Source: Clostridia bacterium
Lineage (GTDB): Bacteria; Bacillota; Clostridia; Oscillospirales; CAG-382
Length of the DNA stretch: 56,926 nt
Assembly: GCA_017466805.1 (NCBI GenBank)
Contig: JAFTTN010000057.1
Location: 1-56,926, forward strand
Direction: 5' to 3'
The first letter of the stretch is position 1. The number at the start of each line of letters is the position of its first letter. Below, in pieces: positions 24,358 to 33,287 of this stretch. The notes below the pieces were generated by a model. The model was not told the DNA's origin, ran no database searches, and was given only the letters and a program-made list of their open reading frames with translations. The position numbers and the translations under genes were made by a program.

Positions 24358-25305
24358 ATGACGTTACGCGACAGAGTAATATACATTTTGGAAAGCCGCA
24401 AGGGTGAATATATTTCGGGGCAGGATATTGCAGATACCTGCAAGGTTTCGCGCAGTGCAATTGCAAAATGCGTTGCCGCGCTCAAGGCCGAGGGTTACCC
24501 GATAAGCTCGGTAAACAACCTCGGGCACAGCCTTGACAAAGAAAGCGATATACTTTCGGAATCGGGCATCCGTGCGGTCTTGGGTGACGAAAATATCGAA
24601 ATAAAGGTATACAAAACGATAGATTCGACAAGCAGCGAGGCGAAGCGTGCAATAGGCAATTTATCGGGCAACGCCATATTCGCCGCAGAGGAGCAGACTG
24701 CGGGCAGGGGCAGACACGGGAAGAGCTTTTATTCGCCCAAGCAGAGCGGGCTTTATTTTTCCTGCGTGCTGCACCCCGAAGTAAAGCTTTCCGATGCACC
24801 CGCAATAACCTCGGCGTGCGCGGTTGCGGTATGTGAAGCGATAGAATTGGCAACAAAAAAACACCCGCAGATTAAATGGGTGAACGATATTTTTATAGAC
24901 GACCGCAAGGTATGCGGTATTTTAACCGAGGCTGTTTCGGATTTTGAAACGCAAACGGTGCAGGCGGTTATAGTCGGAATCGGTATTAATCTTACGACCG
25001 AGGATTTCCCGCAGGAGCTTGCGGAAATCGCAACCTCTTTGGGAACGAAGACCGACCGTTGCAAGCTTATTGCAGACGTTTACTCGCGCTTGAATGCGCT
25101 ATGCGACGCATTGCCCGACAAAAGCTTTATGCGGGAATATCGCGCCCGCTCGCTCGTTTTGGGCAGAGATATTCGCTTTACCCGCAATTCGATTGACTAT
25201 ACCGCAAAGGCGGTTGCAATACACGACGACGGCGGGCTTGAGGTTTTGACCGAAAGCGGCGAAACGATAGTGCTAAACAGCGGCGAAATAAGCATTAGGC
25301 TTTAA
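24358..25305 (+). CDS. birA: bifunctional biotin-protein ligase and biotin repressor BirA
   Basis: A 315-residue protein. The N-terminal winged helix-turn-helix (GEYISGQDIADTCKVSRSAI, about residues 17-40) marks the repressor form. The ligase core contains the biotin/AMP loop GRGRHGKSF near residue 120, the KWVNDIF motif and GIGINL, followed by a C-terminal SH3-like domain. It activates biotin to biotinyl-AMP, transfers it to carboxylase carrier lysines, and in the holo form represses biotin genes. The ATG at 24358 is preferred over nearby upstream starts because GGGTGA precedes it. Its 3' end overlaps the convergent bioY by 11 bp, and a BirA-type operator lies at 25884-25919. Confidence 0.93.
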   Translation: MTLRDRVIYILESRKGEYISGQDIADTCKVSRSAIAKCVAALKAEGYPISSVNNLGHSLDKESDILSESGIRAVLGDENIEIKVYKTIDSTSSEAKRAIGNLSGNAIFAAEEQTAGRGRHGKSFYSPKQSGLYFSCVLHPEVKLSDAPAITSACAVAVCEAIELATKKHPQIKWVNDIFIDDRKVCGILTEAVSDFETQTVQAVIVGIGINLTTEDFPQELAEIATSLGTKTDRCKLIADVYSRLNALCDALPDKSFMREYRARSLVLGRDIRFTRNSIDYTAKAVAIHDDGGLEVLTESGETIVLNSGEISIRL

Positions 25306-25840
25306 TATGGTTGCGAAGACAACGGTTTAATATATCGGCACAGATAATTTTTGCAATATCAGGCAGCAGGTATGCGGCAGTCGTTGTTCCGAGCGTAGCA
25401 AAAAAGCCAAGCTCGCTTCCGCTTGCATAGCGCATTATACCGAGCACGCCGAGCGAATAGCAGGCAAACAGTGCCAAGAACGACGCAATATATTTGACGC
25501 AGGGATTGTTTATGTTTTCTTTAAAAATCGATTCTGCGGCGACATAGACCGCTCCTGCGGCGAAAAACCCCAACACGTAGCCGCCGGTTGTTCCGAGCAG
25601 TACGCTTAAACCGTTGCCGAAGCCCGAAAATACCGGAAGACCTATGATTCCGAGAATAGTATAGAGAGTTAGTGCCGCCAACGTCTTTTTTGCACCCGCA
25701 AAATAAAGCAGGAAAAAGACGGCGAAGGTTTGAAGCGTTATCGGCACCGCAAACGGAACCGATATCCACGAGCAAATTACAAGCAACACCGAATAAAGCG
25801 CGATGCGTGTTATATTGCGTATTTTATCCGCTTTTTTCAT
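25295..25840 (-). CDS. bioY: BioY biotin transporter (S component)
   Basis: A 181-residue integral membrane protein with about six helices and the BioY hallmarks PITLQTFAVFFLLYFAG and LGTTGGYVLGFFAAG. BioY is the substrate-binding subunit of ECF-type biotin uptake; group II members share a general energizing module encoded elsewhere. The ATG at 25840 is chosen because GGAAGGGAAGTGAG lies just before it and because upstream in-frame codons overlap the promoter region. The promoter (25864-25892) is embedded in the BirA operator. Together with birA and the absence of bio synthesis genes nearby, this suggests reliance on external biotin. Confidence 0.93.
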   Translation of the reverse strand: MKKADKIRNITRIALYSVLLVICSWISVPFAVPITLQTFAVFFLLYFAGAKKTLAALTLYTILGIIGLPVFSGFGNGLSVLLGTTGGYVLGFFAAGAVYVAAESIFKENINNPCVKYIASFLALFACYSLGVLGIMRYASGSELGFFATLGTTTAAYLLPDIAKIICADILNRCLRNHIKA

Positions 25841-25863
25841 ATTGCTCACTTCCCTTCCGAATG

Positions 25864-25892
25864 AATATAACACGGCAAAAGAAAAATGTCAA
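25864..25892 (-). promoter_or_regulatory. bioY promoter, -35 inside the BirA operator
   Basis: On the minus strand, TTGACA (25887-25892), 17-bp spacer, TATATT (25864-25869). The -35 hexamer is part of the downstream operator half-site, so repressor binding would block polymerase directly. Confidence 0.8.
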
Positions 25893-25919
25893 CCTTTTAT
25901 GCGCGAAAGGTTGACATTT
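25884..25919. promoter_or_regulatory. BirA operator, also a terminator-like hairpin after addA
   Basis: Perfect 14-bp arms AAATGTCAACCTTT (25884-25897) and AAAGGTTGACATTT (25906-25919) are separated by 8 bp. The inner half-sites TGTCAACC and GGTTGACA are 14 bp apart, close to the known BirA operator layout (half-sites like TTGTTAACC separated by 14-16 bp). On the minus strand the palindrome begins 5 bp after the addA stop and is followed by TTTTTCTTTT, so its RNA would be a Rho-independent terminator for the long upstream operon. Confidence 0.8.
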
Positions 25920-25923
25920 GTTT

Positions 25924-28900
25924 TTATACACCGATAACCGAATCGAGCTCGAAGGAATAGAGCAGCGCTTCGGACACAGTTTTGCCTGTCATCCGCTCGA
26001 CAGCTTGGCGGTAATAGGAAAGCTGTACGCTGTGGCGTTCGGCGAGCTCGGCAAGCGTTTTCACGCGGTCGGTTTTATAGTCGACAACGGTATAGCTTCC
26101 GTCGGGGTTTTCGAAAAAGCAGTCTATAACCCCCTGCACGAGCATTTTTTCGCCGCTTTCGGAATTGATATCGCCAACAGAAAAGCGTTTTTCGCGGTAG
26201 ACGTTATTCGATGCTTTTATGCGGCGGTACAGCTCGCTTTCGAAAAAGCGCTGCAATGCTTTGAAATCGAGCATTGAATATTGCTCCGCCGTGAACATTT
26301 TTATGTTTAAAAGCCGTTTTGCCTCATCGGCAGTTCCGACCTTTTCGACGTTTTTAAAATCGCAGAACTGCATAAAAAGGTGGTTTGCGGTACCGATATC
26401 TGCCGCTGTCATCAATGCCTTATCGGTAGCGAAGGCAGGCCGCATCGAAACGCGCGACGCAGGCACGGACAAAACGGTACGGTTATACTCGTCGTCCTCC
26501 AAAAGTCCTTCGCGCAGCTCGGAAACCGAAATCTTCGCGGCGGTTTTTACCGCACTTGCGTAAGGGTATTCGTACCGTGCAATATCGAGCATTTCCTCGG
26601 TAGGCGCTATTACCCTTTTTTGCACCGAATCGCGATAATATGAGTTCACGTTTAATTTATCTATCGTACGAACCGTGAAAAAGCTGTGCTCGCCGTTACC
26701 GAGCGATGCAAACAGCACCATATCCAGCCAGCTTTTTGCGGAATCGCGGCTGTATCGCTTTTCCTGCCAGCCGATTTCGGCACAGCCTGTGATATACAGC
26801 CGTTCCTTTGCGCGAGTTAATGCAACGTACAGCTTACGAAGCTCCTCGCCCTTGGCGGCATCGCGCTCCTCGTCGGCGGCGTTGATATTGCAAAGCGGAT
26901 CGAAGGTTGTTAGCCTTACTCTATCACGCAGGCGGAAGAAAATGCCCTTACCGCGAAGCAAAGTAATTTCGGATGAATTTTTTAAACCGCGGAACTGCTT
27001 TTCACAACCCGCAAGGAAGCAGACCTTGAACTCGAGCCCCTTTGATTTATGCACCGTAATAAAGGAAACGGCAGATTCATCGCCCGTGCTTGCGGCATCG
27101 GAAATTTGCTTATCCCCCTGTGAAAGCTCGTCGAGATAATCCAAAAAGCCCGAAAGGCCTTGGTTTTGCGGCGTTTCATAGCGGCTTGAATAATCGAACA
27201 GCAGAAGCAAGCTATCACGCGCGGAATCCGAGCTTGCAATACGCAGTAATCCCGAGGAAACGAAAAAGCTTTTTAGAAAATCGCGGCAGGGTACTCCGGT
27301 GCTTTCGTTGCGCCATTCGTTAATACGCACCACAAACTCGCGGCAACGCTTGGCAAGGCAGATATTTCCCTTTTGCTTTTTCGCCTTATAGCGTTTATTT
27401 ATAATTCGACCTGCCTTTATATGCGCGCAGGAGGTAACTGCGTGCCAGAACGCAGTATCCTTTGCTTTTTGGCGTATTAAATAAAGGTCGTTCGAATCGA
27501 AATTACATATCGGACTGCGCATAAGCGAGCAGAGCGATATATCGTCGGTCGGGTCGTCGATAGCTCTTAACGCCGAAACGGCAAGTCTTATAACGGGGTT
27601 TTCGAGAAAATTTTCGGAGGTTTCGGTTTTATAGGGAACTCCGAATTTTTTAAAAGCTTTTTCGTATTCTATCGAATACCCCTTCATTGCGCCGAGCATT
27701 ACGGCAAAATCAGAATAACCGAATTTATTACCCTCATCGTCGGTTTCGGTTTTTACAAGTCGGTTAATTTCGCTTGCAATGAATTCGGCTTCGGTACGGC
27801 GCGCCTCGATTGCCTTTCCCTTTTCCTTATCGGCAACGGCAATAACAACCGGGTGCTTCATATCGTTGCGCTTGGTTGCTTTAACCAGCCATTCGCCGTC
27901 GTATTCGCGATAATAGGGTGTGTTTTCGGTAACGCTTTTGAAGAGATAGTTTACATAATTTATAACGGCTTCGCCGCAACGGAAATTTTCACGCAGGAAG
28001 ATGCAAGCGGTATCGCTATCGTTTGCATTTTCGATATGCGGAAACGCTTCTTTGTATCCGATAAAAATATCGGGGTAAGCGTTACGGAAGCGGTATATGC
28101 TTTGCTTGATATCGCCGACCATAAAACGTCTGGCACTGCCCGAAAGCAGAGTAAAAAGTCTATCCTGCATCGGATTGACGTCCTGATATTCGTCGATAAG
28201 TATTTCTTCGAATTCGGCGCGTTTTTTCAAGCACAGCTCGGTCGGAATTCTATTTCCCTCTTCATCGCGCGTTTCGAGTAATTGCAATGCTTTTTGCTCG
28301 AAATCGGTATAATCGAGAACACCGTTTTCGAGCTTTAACTGCTCGTAGCCCGATTCCAAGCGGGAAAGGAAGGAATTTACGGCAAGAACTATATCGGCAC
28401 AGAGCTCGAAGCTTTGCGCGTTATATTCGTCGTTTCCGCGAATATAGCGTTTTTTAACCTTGCCGTGCTCGTCCATAAGCGCTTTTTTATGCTCGGAAAC
28501 AAGCTTGCGGTATTCCTCGGCACAGCCGGAGCGTGCAAGCGAAATTTTATCGAAGGCGGTTTCGGCAAGATTGCAATAGTTAACATAATTCGTATCGAGC
28601 GATTCGTATACCGAGGTGAAGGCATCGCAAAGCTTATCGAGCGGGGCGAGATATTTTGCATCCTCGGCGACAGATTCGGCAAAATCGCGCAGTTCCTCGG
28701 CATCGGCAAGAAATTCGCGGTAGAAGGTCTTTAAGCGCGCTCTTACCGCTTTGCCGGTTGTCGATTCAAAAAAGCCTTTTTCGCGGATTATCGCCGCTTC
28801 TCTGCGAAGCTCCTCGGCACAGCCGACAAGCATTTCTTCTCTTGAAAGAGTAACGCGCAGGCTATTGAAAAGCTTTATCATCGCATCGGCGAGCGGAGTA

Positions 28901-29403
28901 TCGTTCTTATCGCCGGTGAAATTGTCCGCCACCAGCAAAAAAGCGGCGTCACGGGTATTGTAGCCCTGTGCGATAAGCTCGTCCGCAACGCGACGCAACA
29001 GCATTGCCGATTCGGTTTCGTCCATTACGCGAGCTCGCGGAGATATTCCCAAAAGCGCGAAATTCTCTTTAACAAGCGAAAGGCAATACGACGAAATAGT
29101 GCAGATGTTCGCCTCACTTACAAGCAAGGATTGGCGATAGAGATGCTCGTTATTCGGGTTGTTTGCGATTTCCTCGAGCAATGCTTCGTAAAGCTTGCGT
29201 TTTATATCCGAAGCCGCAGCCTTCATAAAGGTTACAACGAGGAATTTGGTTATATCGCCGTTTGATTTTATACGGTCGATAAGCCTTTGTGTAAGCACGG
29301 TGGTTTTACCGCTGCCCGCGCCTGCACTGACGAGAAGGGTTTTATTCGGGGTGTATATCGCCTTTTCCTGCATCGGCGTATATTCGGTTTTATTCGTCGT
29401 CAT
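25924..29403 (-). CDS. addA: AddA, helicase-nuclease subunit of AddAB
   Basis: A 1159-residue UvrD-family helicase with Walker A AGAGSGKT (28-35), motif II LIDEYQDVNPMQD, the GDIKQSIYRFRNA motif, and the C-terminal RecB-type nuclease (VQGVIDCFFENPDG, VVDYKTDRVKT). AddAB unwinds and degrades double-strand ends until it meets a Chi site, then provides 3' single-strand DNA for RecA. The ATG at 29403 is chosen because a GGAGG (29413-29417) lies 9 nt before it; the start overlaps the addB end by 14 bp. It is the last gene of the minus-strand run. Length is slightly below the B. subtilis protein (about 1230). Confidence 0.95.
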   Translation of the reverse strand: MTTNKTEYTPMQEKAIYTPNKTLLVSAGAGSGKTTVLTQRLIDRIKSNGDITKFLVVTFMKAAASDIKRKLYEALLEEIANNPNNEHLYRQSLLVSEANICTISSYCLSLVKENFALLGISPRARVMDETESAMLLRRVADELIAQGYNTRDAAFLLVADNFTGDKNDTPLADAMIKLFNSLRVTLSREEMLVGCAEELRREAAIIREKGFFESTTGKAVRARLKTFYREFLADAEELRDFAESVAEDAKYLAPLDKLCDAFTSVYESLDTNYVNYCNLAETAFDKISLARSGCAEEYRKLVSEHKKALMDEHGKVKKRYIRGNDEYNAQSFELCADIVLAVNSFLSRLESGYEQLKLENGVLDYTDFEQKALQLLETRDEEGNRIPTELCLKKRAEFEEILIDEYQDVNPMQDRLFTLLSGSARRFMVGDIKQSIYRFRNAYPDIFIGYKEAFPHIENANDSDTACIFLRENFRCGEAVINYVNYLFKSVTENTPYYREYDGEWLVKATKRNDMKHPVVIAVADKEKGKAIEARRTEAEFIASEINRLVKTETDDEGNKFGYSDFAVMLGAMKGYSIEYEKAFKKFGVPYKTETSENFLENPVIRLAVSALRAIDDPTDDISLCSLMRSPICNFDSNDLYLIRQKAKDTAFWHAVTSCAHIKAGRIINKRYKAKKQKGNICLAKRCREFVVRINEWRNESTGVPCRDFLKSFFVSSGLLRIASSDSARDSLLLLFDYSSRYETPQNQGLSGFLDYLDELSQGDKQISDAASTGDESAVSFITVHKSKGLEFKVCFLAGCEKQFRGLKNSSEITLLRGKGIFFRLRDRVRLTTFDPLCNINAADEERDAAKGEELRKLYVALTRAKERLYITGCAEIGWQEKRYSRDSAKSWLDMVLFASLGNGEHSFFTVRTIDKLNVNSYYRDSVQKRVIAPTEEMLDIARYEYPYASAVKTAAKISVSELREGLLEDDEYNRTVLSVPASRVSMRPAFATDKALMTAADIGTANHLFMQFCDFKNVEKVGTADEAKRLLNIKMFTAEQYSMLDFKALQRFFESELYRRIKASNNVYREKRFSVGDINSESGEKMLVQGVIDCFFENPDGSYTVVDYKTDRVKTLAELAERHSVQLSYYRQAVERMTGKTVSEALLYSFELDSVIGV

Positions 29404-32400
29404 TCGCGTCACCCTCCTCTTCCTCCTGCTTTTTATTACGGCAGAAATCGCCGAGCGCACAATATTTGCAGGGCTCGGTCTTTAGGTTTTCTATTTCGAG
29501 CGGACTTATATCCATATTGCCATCGAAAACGTTGCCTGCCAAGCGGTTTATTTGTTCGGTGAGCACGCCTTCGAGATCTTCGAATTCGGTTTCGGTAAAC
29601 AGCTTTTTCGATTCGCCGCGATGCCAAAGCGTGCCGTCGCGTTTTTTATTTACGGGCACAAAGGAAAAATCGTGGCTCATTGCGTAAACTACGTCGGGAT
29701 TATTTATAACTATGCCGCTTCGTTTAATGCTTTTTTCGATACTTGCGGCGATATCCTCTTCACTTTCCCTGCCGTTTATTTGCACGTTGGGAAGCACTAC
29801 GGTATAGTACATTGCGCCTGCGGGCTTAGAATCGGTCTTTTTGCAATAGGCAAAAAGGTAGTGCAGCAGCTGGCTATCGAGTCCATAGGCAACGAGGTCT
29901 GCGGTAAAGCTTTTATCGTAGGTTTTATAATCGATTACGCGAACGTATTTTACGCCGTTTTCAACGTAGGTATCGACACGGTCGATAGAGCCGCGAAGGA
30001 GAACGCGATTGCCCTTGACATCGTATTCGATTGCAGGTATATCCTCGCCCTTTAAGCCGATTTTGAATTCGAATCCGCAGGGGACGAAATCGCTTTCCTC
30101 AAACTCGTTACAAAGGCTTTCGGTTACGAAATCGATGGTTTTAACCATATTTTCGTAGGTATGCAGAAAGCGTTTATCCTCTGCCGCCTGAACACCGATA
30201 ACCTCGAGAAAATATTGCTTTGCAAGCGATTCGACGAGCACTTTACGCTCGTTTTCGCTTGGGCGGACGAATTTTCCCGTCTTAACGCATTCACGCATAA
30301 ACAGCTCTAATATTTTATGAACGAAGTTGCCTATTTCGGGCATAGAAAATTCGTTTTGCTTCTTTTCCTTTAAGCCGAGCAGGTAGTTACCGAAGAAAGA
30401 GAAGGGGCATTTTGCATAGGTTTCGAATTTCGACGGCGAAAGGTTTAAAAGCTTTTCGGGAAATTCGATACGTGAATTGCGCTCGATTACCTGCGGAGGA
30501 TTCGAAAAATAAGGCGTATCGGTATTAACGAGCACCTTTTGTATATCGTTTTTCAGCGCGCTATCGGCAAGCGACGGAAACGCCGCGGCAACCGATTCAC
30601 GCGAATAGATCATTTCACCGGCAGAAAAATCTGTTATTTCAAGCTTATCCTTCGGGAACATTTTTTCCACTGCAAGCCAAGCGGTAGAGGCGCGAAGCTC
30701 GCCGCCCGCAAGCTCGCTGCGCGGGCACAGCAGCACCAGCCTTTCGGTAGGAGCGGCAAACGCCGCATATACGAAAAAGCGGTTTGTATTTATCTGCTTT
30801 TCCATAGTGTCGGCAAGCAAAAGCTCCTCCTGCTCGAGCAACGACGCTTCGACACGGTCGAAAAAGCCGCCGTTTTGTACGGCAGACGGAAATTCTCCGT
30901 CGCATACACCGAGCACGAGCACGAGCTTACTGCCGCCTGCTCGGATAAGCGATGCATCGCCGAAGGTGACCGAATCGGCAGACGCAGGTATTGCGCCGAG
31001 TGCATAGCTGTCACACATCAGCTTGATAAGCGTAAGCAATCTTTTGGGTGTTACCGTAATATCGCCGCAGAGGCTATCGAGCTGGTCAATTATATTTATA
31101 AGTATCTTCCAAAGCTGAATTTCGCGTTCGCTGCGCTCGCGCTCACCTTTTTTCAAAAGCGCTTCGGCGTTCCTACGCAGACGTTCATCCGCGCCCATCG
31201 ACATTAGATGGTTATACAGCGCACGCAGAGCCTTTGAAACAGTCAATTCGTTATCCTTTAACGCTTCGCGCAGGGCCGAAAGCGGTTCGACTATTTTATC
31301 GCGCGCGGAGTTTGCAAGCCTTAACATTTGCGCGCCGCGTTCGGTCAAATCGCCCTCGCGGTAGCCTTCGGGGTCTAGAGTCCAAGGGGTTCCACTATAC
31401 CACGCCTTACCGCGTAGCTTCCAGGAATAAGCATAGCTGAGCAGAGCATCGCTTTCGGCGATACTAAGCTCGGTATATCCGCTTTTTATGTAGCGTTTTA
31501 TGCTTCTTAACGAGAAATCCTCGATAACAACCGAAAGGCTTGCCAAAAGAAAGGAAAAGAGCGGTTTTGCCGAAAGCTCCTCCTTTGCCGACATATATAC
31601 AGGAATTTGCGCACGTGCGAACGCCGAATCGACTATTGCCGAATACGCGTTAACGTTGGCGGTAAGCAGAGTTATATCGCGGAATCTTCCGCCTGCACGA
31701 ACGAATGAAAGTATTTCCGCCGCGGCGGCTTCGGCTTCATCGAAGCGATTTCGTGCGGTGATAAGCTTTACCGCGCTATCGTTTTCTGCAAGCGGCTTGA
31801 CGTTGCTTTTCCACAAATTACGCTCGATATAGCGAAGCGATTGATGTTTTGCTCTGTTGGGGGTATCCATAGGGATATCCCTATACTTTCCGCGGGCGTA
31901 TTTAAGAATACGGTCGGCAGCCTTTTTGTTTTCGTCAAACACCGAGCGTTCATCGTCGACTGTAAACGAGATATAGGTATTTTCGCTTTGCTCGAGCATT
32001 TCGGCAATAATTTTATATTCCTGCTCGGTAAAGGTATAATAGCTATCGATAAAAACGTTGGATTTTTTAAAAAACGGCTTTTGCGGGAGCTCGGACGCAA
32101 GCCTTGTGAGTGCATCACGCGGGTCGTGAAGCTCATCGCCGAAGCAGTTATTGTATTTTTCGTAAATAAGCGCGATATCGAAAAGCTTTTCGCTTACTCT
32201 TTCGTTGTCCTTTAGGCTTTCGGCGGCATCGAAAAGCTTTTGCGGTGTTATCGTTGCCATTTTCATACGCGAAACGAGGTTATATAGCGACAAGGCAAAA
32301 TCGGCATCCGAGGCGACACCGGAATATACCGAAAGCTTATCCTTTAACGATTCGGCAACAAGCGACAAAAGGGCGCAAGCGCCCCCTTTGTCGATATTTT

Positions 32401-32641
32401 TAACAGCAAGTCCGCCGTATTCGCGCGCGATTCGGTTGGGAAGGCGTTCGAAGTTAAGCACCTCGCAAAGCATATTCACGCTGTCGCCAAAGCGCTCGCA
32501 AAGCATTGCTTCGTATGCGACCGATTGCTGTTCGGGCACGATAACAAAGCATTTTTTGCCTTTTTTTAACGCCGAGCCGAGCTCGTTTAGCATATATTCG
32601 GTTTTTCGGCTACCCGAAGCGCCCATAATACGATGCAGCAT
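29390..32641 (-). CDS. addB: AddB, nuclease and Chi-recognition subunit of AddAB
   Basis: A 1083-residue partner of AddA. The C-terminal nuclease motif (VRVIDYKTYDKS) and the four cysteines of the 4Fe-4S cluster are present, one in YAKCPFSFFG and three in EPCKYCALGDFC near the end. The N-terminal P-loop reads GASGSRKT (7-14), where an arginine replaces the usual glycine before the lysine. The start at 32641 is chosen for its GGTGG ribosome binding site, which is formed by the last codons of spoIIR. It is translationally coupled both to spoIIR (1-bp gap) and to addA (14-bp overlap). Confidence 0.94.
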   Translation of the reverse strand: MLHRIMGASGSRKTEYMLNELGSALKKGKKCFVIVPEQQSVAYEAMLCERFGDSVNMLCEVLNFERLPNRIAREYGGLAVKNIDKGGACALLSLVAESLKDKLSVYSGVASDADFALSLYNLVSRMKMATITPQKLFDAAESLKDNERVSEKLFDIALIYEKYNNCFGDELHDPRDALTRLASELPQKPFFKKSNVFIDSYYTFTEQEYKIIAEMLEQSENTYISFTVDDERSVFDENKKAADRILKYARGKYRDIPMDTPNRAKHQSLRYIERNLWKSNVKPLAENDSAVKLITARNRFDEAEAAAAEILSFVRAGGRFRDITLLTANVNAYSAIVDSAFARAQIPVYMSAKEELSAKPLFSFLLASLSVVIEDFSLRSIKRYIKSGYTELSIAESDALLSYAYSWKLRGKAWYSGTPWTLDPEGYREGDLTERGAQMLRLANSARDKIVEPLSALREALKDNELTVSKALRALYNHLMSMGADERLRRNAEALLKKGERERSEREIQLWKILINIIDQLDSLCGDITVTPKRLLTLIKLMCDSYALGAIPASADSVTFGDASLIRAGGSKLVLVLGVCDGEFPSAVQNGGFFDRVEASLLEQEELLLADTMEKQINTNRFFVYAAFAAPTERLVLLCPRSELAGGELRASTAWLAVEKMFPKDKLEITDFSAGEMIYSRESVAAAFPSLADSALKNDIQKVLVNTDTPYFSNPPQVIERNSRIEFPEKLLNLSPSKFETYAKCPFSFFGNYLLGLKEKKQNEFSMPEIGNFVHKILELFMRECVKTGKFVRPSENERKVLVESLAKQYFLEVIGVQAAEDKRFLHTYENMVKTIDFVTESLCNEFEESDFVPCGFEFKIGLKGEDIPAIEYDVKGNRVLLRGSIDRVDTYVENGVKYVRVIDYKTYDKSFTADLVAYGLDSQLLHYLFAYCKKTDSKPAGAMYYTVVLPNVQINGRESEEDIAASIEKSIKRSGIVINNPDVVYAMSHDFSFVPVNKKRDGTLWHRGESKKLFTETEFEDLEGVLTEQINRLAGNVFDGNMDISPLEIENLKTEPCKYCALGDFCRNKKQEEEEGDANDDE

Positions 32642-32642
32642 T

Positions 32643-33224
32643 TTAACCACCAAAAAGTTCGAGTATTTTAAATCTGAAGATATATTTCTTTTCCTTGAAA
32701 ACGCGGGAATCGTTTTCGTTCACGCCCGATTGCGAAAGGCTGTTGTTTTTTGCGGCGTCGGTGCAGAGCGGAGGAAACAGCACGCACCACCAATTATTGC
32801 CCTCTGCTCTGCCGAGATTTATTCTTAGCGAGCGGTAGCTCCCGGCGGGCAGGGTTATATTTTCGTAAACACGCGTCGGGTATTCCTCGTATCCCCATTC
32901 GACGCTTGCACGATAATCGGCGTTATATTCCGAAAGCACGCGGTTTGCCGTTGCTTCGATATCGGCAAGGCTCGATTCCAAAGCCTTACTTGCCTCGATG
33001 ACGTTTTCGTTATTATTGAAAATATCCGAATACTCGGTAAGTATGGCATCACGCACGCACAGCTTTACCGCTTGGGCGGTTTCGGAATTATCCTCTGCAA
33101 GAATATGCAGGCGGATAGCGTTATCGAAAATTTTCGCTTCGCTGCGCGGTATCAGCATATCGACGATATTTAAAAGCAGGAAGCTTGCCGCAAACAACGC
33201 GGCGATTTTGGTTTTTAGGCTCAT
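32643..33224 (-). CDS. spoIIR: stage II sporulation protein R (SpoIIR)
   Basis: A 193-residue protein with an N-terminal membrane/signal segment (IAALFAASFLLLNIVDML) and the SpoIIR core: NAIRLHILAEDNSETAQAVK, ENITLPAGSYRSLRINLG and NNWWCVLFPPLC. In B. subtilis, SpoIIR is made in the forespore under sigma-F and secreted into the intermembrane space, where it triggers SpoIIGA to process pro-sigma-E. Its presence is strong evidence that the organism forms endospores. It lies between ispE and addB; a candidate forespore promoter is at 33255-33283. Confidence 0.93.
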   Translation of the reverse strand: MSLKTKIAALFAASFLLLNIVDMLIPRSEAKIFDNAIRLHILAEDNSETAQAVKLCVRDAILTEYSDIFNNNENVIEASKALESSLADIEATANRVLSEYNADYRASVEWGYEEYPTRVYENITLPAGSYRSLRINLGRAEGNNWWCVLFPPLCTDAAKNNSLSQSGVNENDSRVFKEKKYIFRFKILELFGG

Positions 33225-33254
33225 TTGTTTTTTCTCCTTTTTCGGTTTGAAGAA

Positions 33255-33283
33255 ATTGTTGTCCCGAAAAGGAAAAAATATAC
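33255..33283 (-). promoter_or_regulatory. possible sigma-F-type promoter of spoIIR
   Basis: On the minus strand, GTATA (33279-33283), 14 bp, then GGACAACAAT (33255-33264), a partial match to the forespore pattern (GnATA, then GGnnAnAnT). It sits in the 63-bp gap before spoIIR, the widest gap in this part of the operon. Confidence 0.3.
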
Positions 33284-33287
33284 CTGT

